Assembly (NCBI GenBank): GCA_036495525.1
Contig: DASXMR010000141.1
Span: forward strand, 62,001 to 126,000
Direction: 5' to 3'
Length of the DNA stretch: 64,000 nt
Source: DASXMR01 sp036495525
Lineage (GTDB): Bacteria; Actinomycetota; Actinomycetes; Streptosporangiales; Streptosporangiaceae
Positions 27,365-36,448 of this stretch are shown here, one piece after another. Every line of letters begins with the position of its first letter. The stretch's first letter is position 1. The notes under the pieces are model-generated. The model made no database searches, was not told the DNA's origin, and was given only the letters and a program-made list of their open reading frames with translations. The position numbers and the translations under genes are program-made.

Positions 27365-29160
27365 TGTCCGCGACCAGCCGTCACATCCTCGCCGCCCCCG
27401 CCTGGCCCTACGCCAACGGCCCGCGGCACATCGGGCACGTATCCGGGTTCGGGCTGCCCTGCGACATGTTCAGCCGCTATCAGCGGATGGCGGGCAATCA
27501 GGTGCTGATGGTCAGCGGCACCGACGAGCACGGCACGCCGATCCAGGTGCAGGCGGACGCGGAAGGCGTCACGGCCAGGCAGCTGGCTGACCGGTATAAC
27601 CGGGTCATCGCGACCGACCTGCTCGGCCTGGACATGTCCTACGACCTGTTCACCCGCACCACGACGCTGAACCACTACGCGGTCGCCCAGGAGATCTTCA
27701 CCGGCCTGTACCAGAACGGCTATATCTTCACCAGGACCGCGCTCGGCGCTATCTCACCGTCGACCGGCCGGACGCTGCCTGACCGTTACGTCGAGGGAAC
27801 GTGCCCGATCTGCGGCTACGACAGCGCGCGCGGCGACCAGTGCGACAACTGCGGCAACCAGCTCGACCCGGCCGACCTGATCAACCCCCGGTCGAGGATC
27901 AACGGCGAGACGCCGGCCTTCGTGGAGACCGAGCACTTCTTCCTCGACCTGCCCGCTTTCGCCAGCGTGCTCGGCAGCTGGCTGCAGAGCAAAAGCGGCC
28001 AGTGGCGGCCGAACGTGCTGAAGTTCTCCCTCAACCTGCTCGGTGACCTGCAGCCGAGGGCGATCACCAGGGACCTGGACTGGGGCGTGCCGATCCCGCT
28101 TGAAGGCTGGCGGGACCGGCCAGACAAGCGGATCTACGTCTGGTTCGACGCGGTCATCGGCTACCTGTCGGCCTCGATCGAGTGGGCCGCCCGATCCGGC
28201 GACCCCGACGCGTGGCGGGCCTGGTGGCAGTCCCCGGACGCCGAGTCGTACTACTTCATGGGCAAGGACAACATCGTCTTCCACGCCGAGATCTGGCCGG
28301 CCATGCTGCTCGGCTACGGCGGCCAGGGGGCCAGGGGCGGCCAGCCCGGCTCGCTTGGCGCGCTGAACCTGCCGACCGAGGTGGTCTCCAGCGAGTACCT
28401 GACGATGGAGGGCAGGAAGTTCTCCTCCTCCAGGGCTGTGGTGATCTACGTCAGGGACTTCCTTGAGCGCTACGACGTCGACGCGCTGCGCTACTACGTG
28501 GCGGTGGCCGGCCCGGAGAGCCAGGACACGGACTTCACCTGGTCGGAGTTCATCCGCCGGAACAACGACGAGCTGCTGGCCAACTGGGGCAACCTGGTCA
28601 ACCGCAGCATCTCGTTCGCGGCCCGCAACATCGGCTCGATCCCGCGGGCCGGCTCCCTGACCGATGCGGATGCGGACATACTGCGGCGGTCGGCGGCCTC
28701 GTTCTCCCAGGTCGGCGACGCGCTCGGACGGTCACGATTCAAGCAGGCGGCCACCGAGGTAATGCGCACCCTCGCCGACGCCAACAAGTACCTCTCCGAG
28801 CAGGCACCATGGAAGCTGCGCGAGTCCGACCCGGAGCGGATGCGCACCATCTGCCACGTCGCGCTGCAGCTGGTCGACGACGGCAAGACCCTGCTCACCC
28901 CGTTCCTGCCGCGCTCCTCGCAGAAGGTCTTTCAGATGCTCGGCGGCCAGGGCAGCTGGTCGGGGATGCCGCGGATCGAGGAGGTCGACGAGGAAGGCGG
29001 CCAGCCGTACCCGGTGCTCACCGGCGACTACGCGGGCGCGGCGCGATGGCAGTCGTCGCCGGTCAAGCCCGGCACGCCGCTGGCAGCACCGGTGCCGCTG
29101 TTCGCCAAGCTCGACCCGGCGCTCGCCGACGAGGAGCTCGCCCGGCTGGCCGGCCGGTGA
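27364..29160 (+). CDS. metG: Methionyl-tRNA synthetase
   Basis: 598 residues. The HIGH motif is RHIGH at 21-25, and the zinc-knuckle insertion has CPICGYDSARGDQCDNCG. WFDAVIGYLSAS and FMGKDNIVFH are MetRS signatures. The second ATP loop reads GRKFSSSR instead of KMSKS, as in other long actinobacterial MetRS of this class. The anticodon-binding helical domain is complete; there is no C-terminal tRNA-binding EMAP domain. It is the first gene of metG-tatD-rsmA-ispE, with the tatD GTG overlapping its stop. Confidence 0.97.
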   Translation: MSATSRHILAAPAWPYANGPRHIGHVSGFGLPCDMFSRYQRMAGNQVLMVSGTDEHGTPIQVQADAEGVTARQLADRYNRVIATDLLGLDMSYDLFTRTTTLNHYAVAQEIFTGLYQNGYIFTRTALGAISPSTGRTLPDRYVEGTCPICGYDSARGDQCDNCGNQLDPADLINPRSRINGETPAFVETEHFFLDLPAFASVLGSWLQSKSGQWRPNVLKFSLNLLGDLQPRAITRDLDWGVPIPLEGWRDRPDKRIYVWFDAVIGYLSASIEWAARSGDPDAWRAWWQSPDAESYYFMGKDNIVFHAEIWPAMLLGYGGQGARGGQPGSLGALNLPTEVVSSEYLTMEGRKFSSSRAVVIYVRDFLERYDVDALRYYVAVAGPESQDTDFTWSEFIRRNNDELLANWGNLVNRSISFAARNIGSIPRAGSLTDADADILRRSAASFSQVGDALGRSRFKQAATEVMRTLADANKYLSEQAPWKLRESDPERMRTICHVALQLVDDGKTLLTPFLPRSSQKVFQMLGGQGSWSGMPRIEEVDEEGGQPYPVLTGDYAGAARWQSSPVKPGTPLAAPVPLFAKLDPALADEELARLAGR

Positions 29161-29987
29161 GTCTGTCCCGCCCGGCCGCGCCGGCCCCCGAGCCGCTGCC
29201 CGTCGCGTCCTTTGACGGCCACTGCCACCTCGACATGTTCGATGCGGCGGTGCCTGAGGTGCTGGCGGCGGCCAGGGCAGCCGGCATCACCAGGGTCATC
29301 ACCGTCGGCACCGACCTGGCCTCGTCACGGTGGTCAGCCGCCTGCGCCGGGCAGCACCGGGACGTGTACGCGGCCGTCGCGATCCACCCGAACGAGACCA
29401 GAGCGGCGGCGGACTGCGCCGCCGGGCGCGACGCGGTGCTGGCCGAGCTTGCCGCGCTGGCCAGCCTGAGCGACGTGCGGGCTGTCGGCGAGACAGGGCT
29501 CGACTACTACCGCGACAGCGCCCCGCCCGGCGTGCAGGCGGACTGGTTCCGCGCGCACATCGCCCTGGCCAGGCAGGCGGGCAAGCCCTTGATGATCCAC
29601 GACCGGGACGCGCACGCCGATGTGCTGCGCATCCTGGCCGAGGAGGGCGCGCCGGAGCAGGTCATCTTCCACTGCTTCTCCGGTGACGCCGAGCTGGCGA
29701 AGCGCTGCGCCGACGCCGGCTACCTGATGAGCTTCGCCGGGACGGTCACTTTCAGCAACGCGCCGCAGCTGCGCGAGGCGGCGAGGGTCGCGCCAGCCGA
29801 GCTGATCCTCGCCGAGACCGACGCCCCGTTCCTCACACCGGTGCCGAACCGCGGCAAGCTGAACGCGCCAGCCCAGGTCGCGCACACCATCAGGGCGCTC
29901 GCCGCGGCGCGCGGCCAGGACGTCGCCGAGCTGTGCGAGATCATCGCGGCCAACGGCGAGCGGGTCTTCGGTCCGTGGCGGGCGTAG
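29157..29987 (+). CDS. TatD-family metal-dependent hydrolase (DNase)
   Basis: 276 residues from the GTG that overlaps the metG stop (GTGA); the same frame is open further upstream inside metG, but homology starts here. Metal ligands are seen in FDGHCHLD, GETGLDYYR, HDRDAH, HCFSG and ETDAPFL. TatD proteins are 3'-5' exonucleases or D-aminoacyl hydrolase-like enzymes. The gene habitually sits between metG and rsmA in actinobacteria. There the resuscitation factor gene (rpf) often separates tatD from rsmA; it is missing here. Confidence 0.92.
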   Translation: MSLSRPAAPAPEPLPVASFDGHCHLDMFDAAVPEVLAAARAAGITRVITVGTDLASSRWSAACAGQHRDVYAAVAIHPNETRAAADCAAGRDAVLAELAALASLSDVRAVGETGLDYYRDSAPPGVQADWFRAHIALARQAGKPLMIHDRDAHADVLRILAEEGAPEQVIFHCFSGDAELAKRCADAGYLMSFAGTVTFSNAPQLREAARVAPAELILAETDAPFLTPVPNRGKLNAPAQVAHTIRALAAARGQDVAELCEIIAANGERVFGPWRA

Positions 29988-29990
29988 GCC

Positions 29991-30878
29991 GTGCCGGACA
30001 CCGCGGCGCCCCGGCTGCTCGGACCCACTGAGATCAGGGAGCTGGCGGCCGCGCTCGGCATCCGGCCGTCCCGCCAGCTCGGCCAGAACTTCGTCGTTGA
30101 CGCCGGCACGGTCACCAGGATCACCGCCATGGCGGCCCTGAGTCCCGCCGACGTCGTGCTGGAGGTCGGGCCCGGCCTCGGCTCGCTGACCCTGCCGCTG
30201 CTGGCCGCCGCCGGCCGTGTGATCGCCGTCGAGATCGATCCGGTGCTCGCCGCTGCGCTGCCCGCTACCGTCGCGGCCAGGGCGCCGGGCCTGGCCGGGC
30301 GGCTTGAGGTAGCGAACGAGGACGCTGCCCGGCTCTCCGCGCTGCCTGGCGAGCCGCCGACGGCGCTGGTCGCCAACCTGCCCTATAACGCAGCCGTGCC
30401 GGTCGTGCTGCACCTGCTCGCCACGATGCCGCAGCTGCGCCGTGGCCTGATCATGGTGCAGGCCGAGGTCGCCGACCGGCTGGTCGCACCGCCCGGCAGC
30501 CGCACTTACGGCGTGCCATCGGCGAAGCTCGCCTGGTACGCCGCCGCCCGGCGAGCCGGGTCGGTGCCGCGCAGCGTGTTCTGGCCGGTGCCGCGGGTGG
30601 ACTCGGCGCTGGTGGCTTTCAAAAGGCACGACAAGCCGCCGGAGCAAGCGCGGCTGCCAGCTGGCGCGGCCGGCCGCCACGCGGTGTTCGCGGTGGTCGA
30701 CGCGGCGTTCGCGCAGCGGCGCAAAACACTGCGCGGGGCACTGGCCTCCTGGGCCGGATCGGCGGCAAGGGCCGAGCAGATCGTGCGCGGGGCCGGCCTC
30801 GACCCCGCGCTGCGCGGCGAGGCACTGAGCATCGGCGAGTTCGCCAGGATCGCCGGCTGCGCGGCCGATCGCGCCTGA
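29991..30878 (+). CDS. rsmA: 16S rRNA dimethyladenosine transferase RsmA (KsgA)
   Basis: 295 residues. It dimethylates two adjacent adenines near the 3' end of 16S rRNA using SAM. Motifs are SRQLGQNFVVDAG, SAM loop EVGPGLGSLTLPLL, acidic IAVEIDPVLA, and catalytic NLPYN. The C-terminal domain has VFWPVPRVDSALV. GTG start three bases after tatD. Complete and of normal length. Confidence 0.95.
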   Translation: MPDTAAPRLLGPTEIRELAAALGIRPSRQLGQNFVVDAGTVTRITAMAALSPADVVLEVGPGLGSLTLPLLAAAGRVIAVEIDPVLAAALPATVAARAPGLAGRLEVANEDAARLSALPGEPPTALVANLPYNAAVPVVLHLLATMPQLRRGLIMVQAEVADRLVAPPGSRTYGVPSAKLAWYAAARRAGSVPRSVFWPVPRVDSALVAFKRHDKPPEQARLPAGAAGRHAVFAVVDAAFAQRRKTLRGALASWAGSAARAEQIVRGAGLDPALRGEALSIGEFARIAGCAADRA

Positions 30879-30938
30879 CCGCAGTCGATCTGACCACTGG
30901 TCGATCTGACCATCCGGCCCGCGTAGCATCTTCAGATC

Positions 30939-31913
30939 GTGACCTCAGCAGCCAGTTCAGCCGGGCAGGCCGTGACCGTGCGGGTGCCGGCGAAGGTGAA
31001 CCTGCAGCTCGCGGTCGGGCCAGCGCGCGAGGACGGCTACCACGACCTGGTCACCGTGTTCCACGCGGTGTCCCTGTTCGACGAGGTCACGGTCAGCCCG
31101 GCTGAGCGGACCCAGGTGGTGATCAGCGGCGAGGGCGCCGGCTCTGTGCCGCGCGGCAATACCAACCTCGCGGTCCGCGCGGCCGCAGCGCTGGCCAGGG
31201 CAACCCGCGGCAAGCGAGCCGGATCGTCCGCGGTGCGGATCGAGATAAGCAAGCGGATCCCGGTCGCCGCCGGGCTGGCCGGCGGCAGCGCCGATGCCGC
31301 CGGGGCGCTGGTCGCCTGCAACGAGCTGTGGAACACCGGGCAGAGCCAGCAGCGGCTGTGCGAGATCGGCGCCCAGGTCGGCAGCGACGTGCCGTTCGCC
31401 CTGGTTGGCGGCACCGCAGTCGGGCTAGGCCGGGGCGACCAGCTCACCCCTGCGCTCGCCGCCGGGAGCTATCACTGGGTGCTGGCGTTTTCCGCCGCCA
31501 CGCTGTCGACCCCCCAGGTGTACGCGGCTTGCGACCGGCTGCGAGCGGCCAGAGCCGCCGCCGACGGCGTGTCGGCCGCCGTGCCGGCGCCGCGGCTCAG
31601 CACCAGGCTGATGGCGGCGCTCCGGACCGGCGACCCGGCGGCCGTCGGCCCGCTGCTCGCCAACGACCTGCAGCCAGCGGCCATCTCGCTGCAGCCGGGC
31701 CTGCGCCGCGCGCTCGCGGCCGGCCGCGAGTACGGCGCGCTCGGCGCCGTGGTCTCCGGGTCGGGCCCGACCTGCGCGTTCCTGGCCGCCGACGCCCGCC
31801 GCGCGCGGGACCTGGCGGTGTCGCTGACCGGGGCCGGCGTCTGCCGCGCCGTCGCGCAGGTCACCGGGCCGGTGCCCGGCGCGACGCTGGCGGCCGCCGG
31901 GGCGCGGGCGTGA
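30939..31913 (+). CDS. ispE: 4-diphosphocytidyl-2-C-methyl-D-erythritol kinase
   Basis: 324 residues, a GHMP kinase of the MEP isoprenoid pathway. VPAKVNLQLAVG holds the catalytic Lys, PVAAGLAGGSADAAGAL is the Gly-rich ATP loop, and GAVVSGSGPTCAFL is the third GHMP motif. GTG start 60 bases after rsmA. The polyprenyl phosphates made downstream feed Pmt and the polysaccharide enzymes encoded elsewhere in the window. Confidence 0.95.
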   Translation: MTSAASSAGQAVTVRVPAKVNLQLAVGPAREDGYHDLVTVFHAVSLFDEVTVSPAERTQVVISGEGAGSVPRGNTNLAVRAAAALARATRGKRAGSSAVRIEISKRIPVAAGLAGGSADAAGALVACNELWNTGQSQQRLCEIGAQVGSDVPFALVGGTAVGLGRGDQLTPALAAGSYHWVLAFSAATLSTPQVYAACDRLRAARAAADGVSAAVPAPRLSTRLMAALRTGDPAAVGPLLANDLQPAAISLQPGLRRALAAGREYGALGAVVSGSGPTCAFLAADARRARDLAVSLTGAGVCRAVAQVTGPVPGATLAAAGARA

Positions 31914-31956
31914 ACCTGGTCACCGGGTTGGCGGCGGCGGTCGCGTGGGCGCAGGC

Positions 31957-33876
31957 GTGAACCTCGTCAATCTTGAGTCAGCCGTCAAGGCGTACGGGGA
32001 GCGCGAGCTGCTGGGCGGCGTGTCAGCCGGCGTCGCTGCTGGCGAGGCGATCGGCGTCGTGGGCCGCAACGGGGCCGGAAAGAGCACGCTGCTCGCCGCG
32101 CTGGCCGGCCGCGGCGAGCTGGACTCCGGACGGGTCACGCTCGCCCGCAGCGCTGATGTCGGCTACCTGCCCCAGGCCGAGGAACTGTCGGGCACGGCCG
32201 GGCAGATCGTGTTCGGCTCGATGCCTGAGCACGAGTGGGCAGCGCAGCCGCGCAGCCGCGGCGTGATCGGCGCGCTGCTGTCCGGCATCGATCTGGCCGC
32301 TGACGCCGCCCGGCTGTCCGGCGGTGAGCGGCGCCGGGTCGCGCTGGCCGCGCTGCTGCGCAGCCCGCATGACCTGCTGCTGCTTGACGAGCCCACCAAC
32401 CATCTCGACATCGAGGCCATCGGCTGGCTGGCCGGTCACCTGCGCGAGCACGCCGACGCTTACGTGGTGGTCACGCACGACCGCTGGTTCCTCGACGCGG
32501 TCTGCGACCGGACCTGGGAGCTGGCTGACGGTCAGCTGCGCTCTTACGACGGCGGCTACTCCTCTTACGTGCTGGCCAGGGCGGAGCGGTCGCGGCTGGC
32601 TGAGGCGGCCGACCAGCGCCGCCGCGCGCTGCTGCGCAAGGAACTCGCCTGGCTGCGTCGCGGGCCCCCGGCCAGGACGAGCAAGCCGAAGTTCCGGCTG
32701 GATGCCGCCGCCGCGCTGATCGACGGCGAGCCGCCGCCGCGGGACGGGGTCGAGCTGACGCGGCTGGCGACCGCGCGGCTGGGACGAACCGTGCTCGAGC
32801 TGACCGACGTCACCGCCACGGCCGGCCAGCGGCTGCTGCTCGACAACGTCACCTGGCAGCTCGGCCCCGGCGAGCGGGTCGGCGTGCTCGGCGCGAACGG
32901 CACCGGCAAGAGCACGCTGCTGCGGCTGCTGGCCGGCCAGCTCGTTCCCGGCAGCGGCGCGCCGCCGGACAGCGCCGCCGGGCCGGCCGGACCGCTGGCG
33001 GCGGCCGGCACCGTGCGCCGCGGCAGCACCGTGCGGCTCGGCTACCTCACCCAGGAGCCCGCGCCAGCCGATCCGGGCGTGCGTGCGCTGGAAGCGGCTG
33101 AGCGGGTGCGCCGTTCGGTCCGACTCGGCAAGGGCGAGATCTCGGTGAGTCAGCTGCTTGACCGGCTCGGCTTGCGCGGCGAGCGGCAGTGGACGCTGGT
33201 CGGCGAGCTGTCAGGGGGCGAGCGCCGGCGACTGCAGCTGCTGACCGTGCTGCTCGGTGAGCCGAACGTGCTGCTGCTCGACGAGCCGACCAATGACCTG
33301 GACACCGACACGCTCGCGGAGCTCGAGGACCTGCTGGACGGCTGGCCGGGCTCGCTGATCGTGGTCAGCCACGACCGGTACTTCGTCGAGCGGGTGACCG
33401 ACCACGTGCTGGCGTTGTCGGCGGGGCAGCTCGCCTACCTGCCGGGCGGGGTGGCCGAGTACCTGGAGCTGCGGCAGCGGGAACAGGCCGACGGGACGCC
33501 GCCCGGCCGGGCTCGCCCTGCAGCTGCCGGCTCCGCGGCCAGCGCTTCGGCAGGCGGCGCGCCAGGAGCCACGAGAGCCGGCCTTCGCCATGGCCGGTCA
33601 GGCCCGGCTGAGCAGGAAGGCGACGGGGAGAGCGAGGACCAGGAGCTACCGGTGTCCGCTGCCCGACGCCGGCTCGGGCGCAAGGAGCTGACCCGGCTGG
33701 AGCGCCAGCTCAGCCGTCTCAGCACGCAGGAAGCCGAGGTGACCGAGTCGCTGGCCGGCAGCGCCAGTGACTACGAGGCGCTGATTGACCTCGGCGCCCG
33801 GCTGCGGGCCGTGCAGCGGGAGAAGGCCAGCCTTGAGGATCGCTGGCTCGAGCTGGCCGAGGAGCTAGACGAGTAG
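31957..33876 (+). CDS. ABC-F family ATPase
   Basis: About 640 residues with two ABC cassettes and no membrane domain. The first cassette has GRNGAGKSTL, LSGGERRRVALA and LLLLDEPTNHLD; the second has GANGTGKSTLL, LSGGERRRLQLL and VLLLDEPTNDLD. The linker between them (about 215-275) is basic, like the ribosome-contacting arm of ABC-F translation factors. A charged coiled-coil C-terminal extension follows an Ala/Gly-rich linker. I chose GTG 31957 (VNLVNLESAVK); GTG 31945 is also possible. Likely ribosome-associated, with antibiotic protection or stalled-ribosome roles in the family. Confidence 0.9.
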   Translation: MNLVNLESAVKAYGERELLGGVSAGVAAGEAIGVVGRNGAGKSTLLAALAGRGELDSGRVTLARSADVGYLPQAEELSGTAGQIVFGSMPEHEWAAQPRSRGVIGALLSGIDLAADAARLSGGERRRVALAALLRSPHDLLLLDEPTNHLDIEAIGWLAGHLREHADAYVVVTHDRWFLDAVCDRTWELADGQLRSYDGGYSSYVLARAERSRLAEAADQRRRALLRKELAWLRRGPPARTSKPKFRLDAAAALIDGEPPPRDGVELTRLATARLGRTVLELTDVTATAGQRLLLDNVTWQLGPGERVGVLGANGTGKSTLLRLLAGQLVPGSGAPPDSAAGPAGPLAAAGTVRRGSTVRLGYLTQEPAPADPGVRALEAAERVRRSVRLGKGEISVSQLLDRLGLRGERQWTLVGELSGGERRRLQLLTVLLGEPNVLLLDEPTNDLDTDTLAELEDLLDGWPGSLIVVSHDRYFVERVTDHVLALSAGQLAYLPGGVAEYLELRQREQADGTPPGRARPAAAGSAASASAGGAPGATRAGLRHGRSGPAEQEGDGESEDQELPVSAARRRLGRKELTRLERQLSRLSTQEAEVTESLAGSASDYEALIDLGARLRAVQREKASLEDRWLELAEELDE

Positions 33877-33900
33877 GCCAGGTAAAGCTGCCAGGACATG

Positions 33901-33928
33901 CCGCCGACCGGGCCTGCAGGCCTGGCGG
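33901..33928. terminator. Hairpin between convergent ABC-F and GDSL genes
   Basis: A perfect GGCCTGCAGGCC palindrome (33911-33922) is flanked by CCGCC and GGCGG arms. It lies between two convergent genes, consistent with a shared terminator. Confidence 0.45.
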
Positions 33929-33945
33929 CAGCGCCGCGGCCGCGC

Positions 33946-34911
33946 TCAGCGCTGATAGGCGAGCAGGAATTCCAGCGCGATGATGCCGTAGCCGGTGGAG
34001 TTAGCGTGCTCGTTCGGGCCCAGCGGGGCCGGGCTGCAGGTCCAGGTCCACTCGCAGACCGTGGCCACGTTGCGCGGCACCGAGCCGAGCCTGGGCAGCG
34101 TCACCTTGTCGGTGAAGTCGGCCGAGTGGAACGCGCGGAAGACGTTAGCGACCCGCACGCCGTACTTGCTGTAGACCCGGCCGAGCATGCGGTTGTAGGA
34201 AGCGACGAGCCGCTCGCTGATGACGGCGATCAACTTGCCGTTCTGGCCGTCGAACCAGCCGGCCAGCTCGGGCACGTAATAGTTCATCCCGACGATCGTG
34301 GTCTGCCGGCCGGCCGCGGCGCGCAGCTGGCGCAGGATCGCGGCGAGGTTGACCAGGGTGGACCGGAAGTGCGCGGTCAGGCACGAGCCGAGCCCGCCCG
34401 CAGTAGTGCCGAGGATGCACGTGTTCGGGTCGTTGGCGCCGATGTCGAGCGTGATCAGCGGCACCTGGCCGGGGTGCGCCCGCAGGAATGCCTCGGCCTG
34501 GCCGAGCTGCGAGCCTGCCGGGTAGGCGCAGATCCCGCCACGGATCATGGTGCTGGTGGTCTCGCCGGAGCACCCGAGCTTCGCCAGCCGCAGGCCGGGG
34601 GCGGTGCGGCGGAGCACGCCCAGCAGCTGGTCCGGGTAGCCCTCGCTGGTCGCGGTCTCGGCGCCGCGCCGCCTGGGCTGGATGCCGAGCGCGAGCGAAT
34701 CTCCCAGGGAGAGGTAGTACCGGGGGCTGGCCGGCTGGCCGGCCGGCGCCTCAAGTCCGGCCGGATCGCCGCCAGCGGGGTGGTGCCGGGCGGTGACGTG
34801 CGAGCCGCGCGCCGCCCGGCGGCCCTGTCCCGAGGTCAGCACCACGGCGGTGACCGCACCGGCGATGGCCAGGCACAGCGCGATCACGGCGAAGATCGCC
34901 GCGTTGCGCAT
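33946..34911 (-). CDS. Secreted SGNH/GDSL hydrolase
   Basis: 321 residues. An N-terminal transmembrane or signal segment (about 4-27) precedes a linker and then the SGNH esterase domain. Block I is YLSLGDSLALG with the nucleophile Ser, block III includes DIGANDPNTC, and block V is NEHANSTGYGIIA with catalytic His. Six or more cysteines suggest disulfides outside the cell. The family contains lipases and acetyl-esterases; the substrate is unknown. It stands alone between the ABC-F gene (convergent) and the MarR gene. Confidence 0.87.
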   Translation of the reverse strand: MRNAAIFAVIALCLAIAGAVTAVVLTSGQGRRAARGSHVTARHHPAGGDPAGLEAPAGQPASPRYYLSLGDSLALGIQPRRRGAETATSEGYPDQLLGVLRRTAPGLRLAKLGCSGETTSTMIRGGICAYPAGSQLGQAEAFLRAHPGQVPLITLDIGANDPNTCILGTTAGGLGSCLTAHFRSTLVNLAAILRQLRAAAGRQTTIVGMNYYVPELAGWFDGQNGKLIAVISERLVASYNRMLGRVYSKYGVRVANVFRAFHSADFTDKVTLPRLGSVPRNVATVCEWTWTCSPAPLGPNEHANSTGYGIIALEFLLAYQR

Positions 34912-35036
34912 CTGCTCACCCCCGGGCCTGGCTGCATCGAGTTGCGGCTGGCGGGCTGGCGCGCGGCCCCGCGTCGCCCGGATCGCCTGCCGGGCTCCGC
35001 GGCAGGCACCCAGGCCAGCCTGCCCCGAACGTCAGC

Positions 35037-35582
35037 CTACGTTCGCTCGGCGCCCGCTCTGTCCTGACCTGTGTCACCCGCGTCGAACGGCGCGAGCAGG
35101 ATCCGCAGCAGGGCCGCTAGCTGGCGCCGCTGCTGCTGGTCAAGCCCGGTAAGCAAGGAGCGCTCGCGCTCGAGCAGGTCAGCCAGCGCCGCATCGGCCG
35201 CTGCCCGGCCCGCGCTGGTCAGCGTGACCAGCACGCCGCGCTTGTCCTGCGGGTCGTTCCTGCGGCTGACCAGCCCGGCAGCGACGAGCCCGTCGATCCG
35301 GTTGGTCATCGTGCCCGATGTCACCAGCGTGGCCCGCAGCAGCGCGCCTGGGCTGAGCTGATAAGGCGGGCCCTGCCTGCGCAGCGCGGACAGCACGTCG
35401 AACTGAAACTGCTGCAGCCCGTGCGACTCGAAGGCGTCCCGGCGCGCCCGGTCCAGGTGCCTGGCCAGCCGGGACACCCGGCTGAGCACCTGGAGCGGCT
35501 CGACATCGAGGTCAGGCCGCTCGGCCTGCCAGGCTGCGACCAGCTCGTCCACCTCATCGCGCATACCGACCGGCTCAGGCAT
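35037..35582 (-). CDS. MarR-family repressor, TamR-like
   Basis: About 181 residues from the ATG at 35582 (an upstream ATG at 35624 and an inner one at 35564 are possible). The winged-helix core is LQQFQFDVLSALRRQGPPYQLSPGALLRATLVTSGTMTNRIDGLVAAGLVSRR, then the wing DPQDKRGVLVTLT. It is divergent from the trans-aconitate methyltransferase gene, the arrangement of tamR/tam in Streptomyces, where TamR responds to citrate-related ligands. Two TCTTGAC-type palindromes lie between the genes. Confidence 0.88.
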   Translation of the reverse strand: MPEPVGMRDEVDELVAAWQAERPDLDVEPLQVLSRVSRLARHLDRARRDAFESHGLQQFQFDVLSALRRQGPPYQLSPGALLRATLVTSGTMTNRIDGLVAAGLVSRRNDPQDKRGVLVTLTSAGRAAADAALADLLERERSLLTGLDQQQRRQLAALLRILLAPFDAGDTGQDRAGAERT

Positions 35583-35596
35583 AGCCGCAGCATATC

Positions 35597-35610
35597 TCTT
35601 GACATCGAGA
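35597..35610. promoter_or_regulatory. MarR operator 1 (imperfect palindrome)
   Basis: TCTTGACATCGAGA matches the palindrome at 35636 with two changes. It contains TTGACA, a consensus -35 hexamer reading toward tam, so binding would block that promoter. Confidence 0.6.
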
Positions 35611-35635
35611 CTTCCGGCCAGCATCGTAGCTACTG

Positions 35636-35649
35636 TCTTGACGTCAAGA
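35636..35649. promoter_or_regulatory. MarR operator 2 (perfect palindrome)
   Basis: TCTTGACGTCAAGA is a perfect 14-bp palindrome centred 39 bases from operator 1. On the minus strand it includes TTGACG, a -35-like hexamer for the MarR gene. It lies 13 bases upstream of the tam start codon. Confidence 0.7.
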
Positions 35650-35662
35650 GATTGGGCTCGTC

Positions 35663-36448
35663 ATGTGGGATCCGCAGCAGTACCTGCACTTTGCCGGCGA
35701 GCGGTCGCGGCCCTTCTTCGAGCTGGCCGGCCGGGTGCGCGCCCAGCGCCCGCGCCGGGTCGCCGACCTGGGCTGCGGTCCCGGCCAGCTCACCGCCACG
35801 CTGGCCGCGCGCTGGCCAGGCGCCGAGGTCACCGGCATCGACAGCTCGGCCGAGATGATCGAGACGGCCAGGTCCGAGCCGGTGCCGGCCGGCGCGGACC
35901 CAGGGCAGCTGAGATTCGAGCGCGCTGACGCATGGGACTGGCACCCCGCCGAGCAGCCGGACGTCATCATTTCCAACGCGCTGCTGCAGTGGATTCCGGA
36001 CCACCTGCCGCTGCTGCGCCGCTGGGCCGCGCTGCTGCCGCCGTCCGGCTGGCTGGCATTTCAGGTGCCGGCCAACTTCGACCAGCCAAGCCACGTGATC
36101 CTGCGCGAGCTGGCAGGGTCGGACCGCTGGCGCCCGCTGCTCGGCGGCGTGCAGCTCAACCGGCAGTCAGCCGATCCGGCGCAGTACCTGCAGGTGCTAG
36201 CCGCGGCTGGCTGCCTGGTCGACGCGTGGGAGACCACTTACCTGCACGTGCTGCACGGCACCGACCCGGTACTCGACTGGTACAAGGGCACCGGCTTGCG
36301 GCCGGTGCTGACGGCGCTGCCGGCCGACCAGGCCAGCGAGTTCCTCGCTGAGTACGGCGCGAGGCTGCGCGCGGCGTACCCGGCGCAGCCGCACGGCACG
36401 GTGCTGCCGTTCCGCCGCGTCTTCGTCGTCGCGCAGCGGGAAGGCTAG
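35663..36448 (+). CDS. tam: Trans-aconitate 2-methyltransferase
   Basis: 261 residues, SAM-dependent enzyme that methylates the aconitase inhibitor trans-aconitate. It opens MWDPQQYLHFAGERSRPFFEL, the typical Tam N-terminus. The SAM loop is VADLGCGPGQLT, followed by GIDSSAEMI and NALLQWIPDH. Full length. Controlled, by inference, by the divergent MarR gene through the two palindromes. The 3' end overlaps the convergent TetR gene by four bases. Confidence 0.9.
   Translation: MWDPQQYLHFAGERSRPFFELAGRVRAQRPRRVADLGCGPGQLTATLAARWPGAEVTGIDSSAEMIETARSEPVPAGADPGQLRFERADAWDWHPAEQPDVIISNALLQWIPDHLPLLRRWAALLPPSGWLAFQVPANFDQPSHVILRELAGSDRWRPLLGGVQLNRQSADPAQYLQVLAAAGCLVDAWETTYLHVLHGTDPVLDWYKGTGLRPVLTALPADQASEFLAEYGARLRAAYPAQPHGTVLPFRRVFVVAQREG

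Noticed and set aside
27364..29160. KFSSS in MetRS as a damaged KMSKS motif
   Set aside because: Other long actinobacterial MetRS enzymes of this class also carry KFS(S/T)S, so it is a subtype feature.
33898..35067. Long plus-strand open frame of 389 codons opposite the GDSL hydrolase gene
   Set aside because: It is the antisense shadow of a clear SGNH hydrolase; its protein is rich in Arg/Gly/Ala/His with no motifs. High-GC DNA routinely leaves such frames open.
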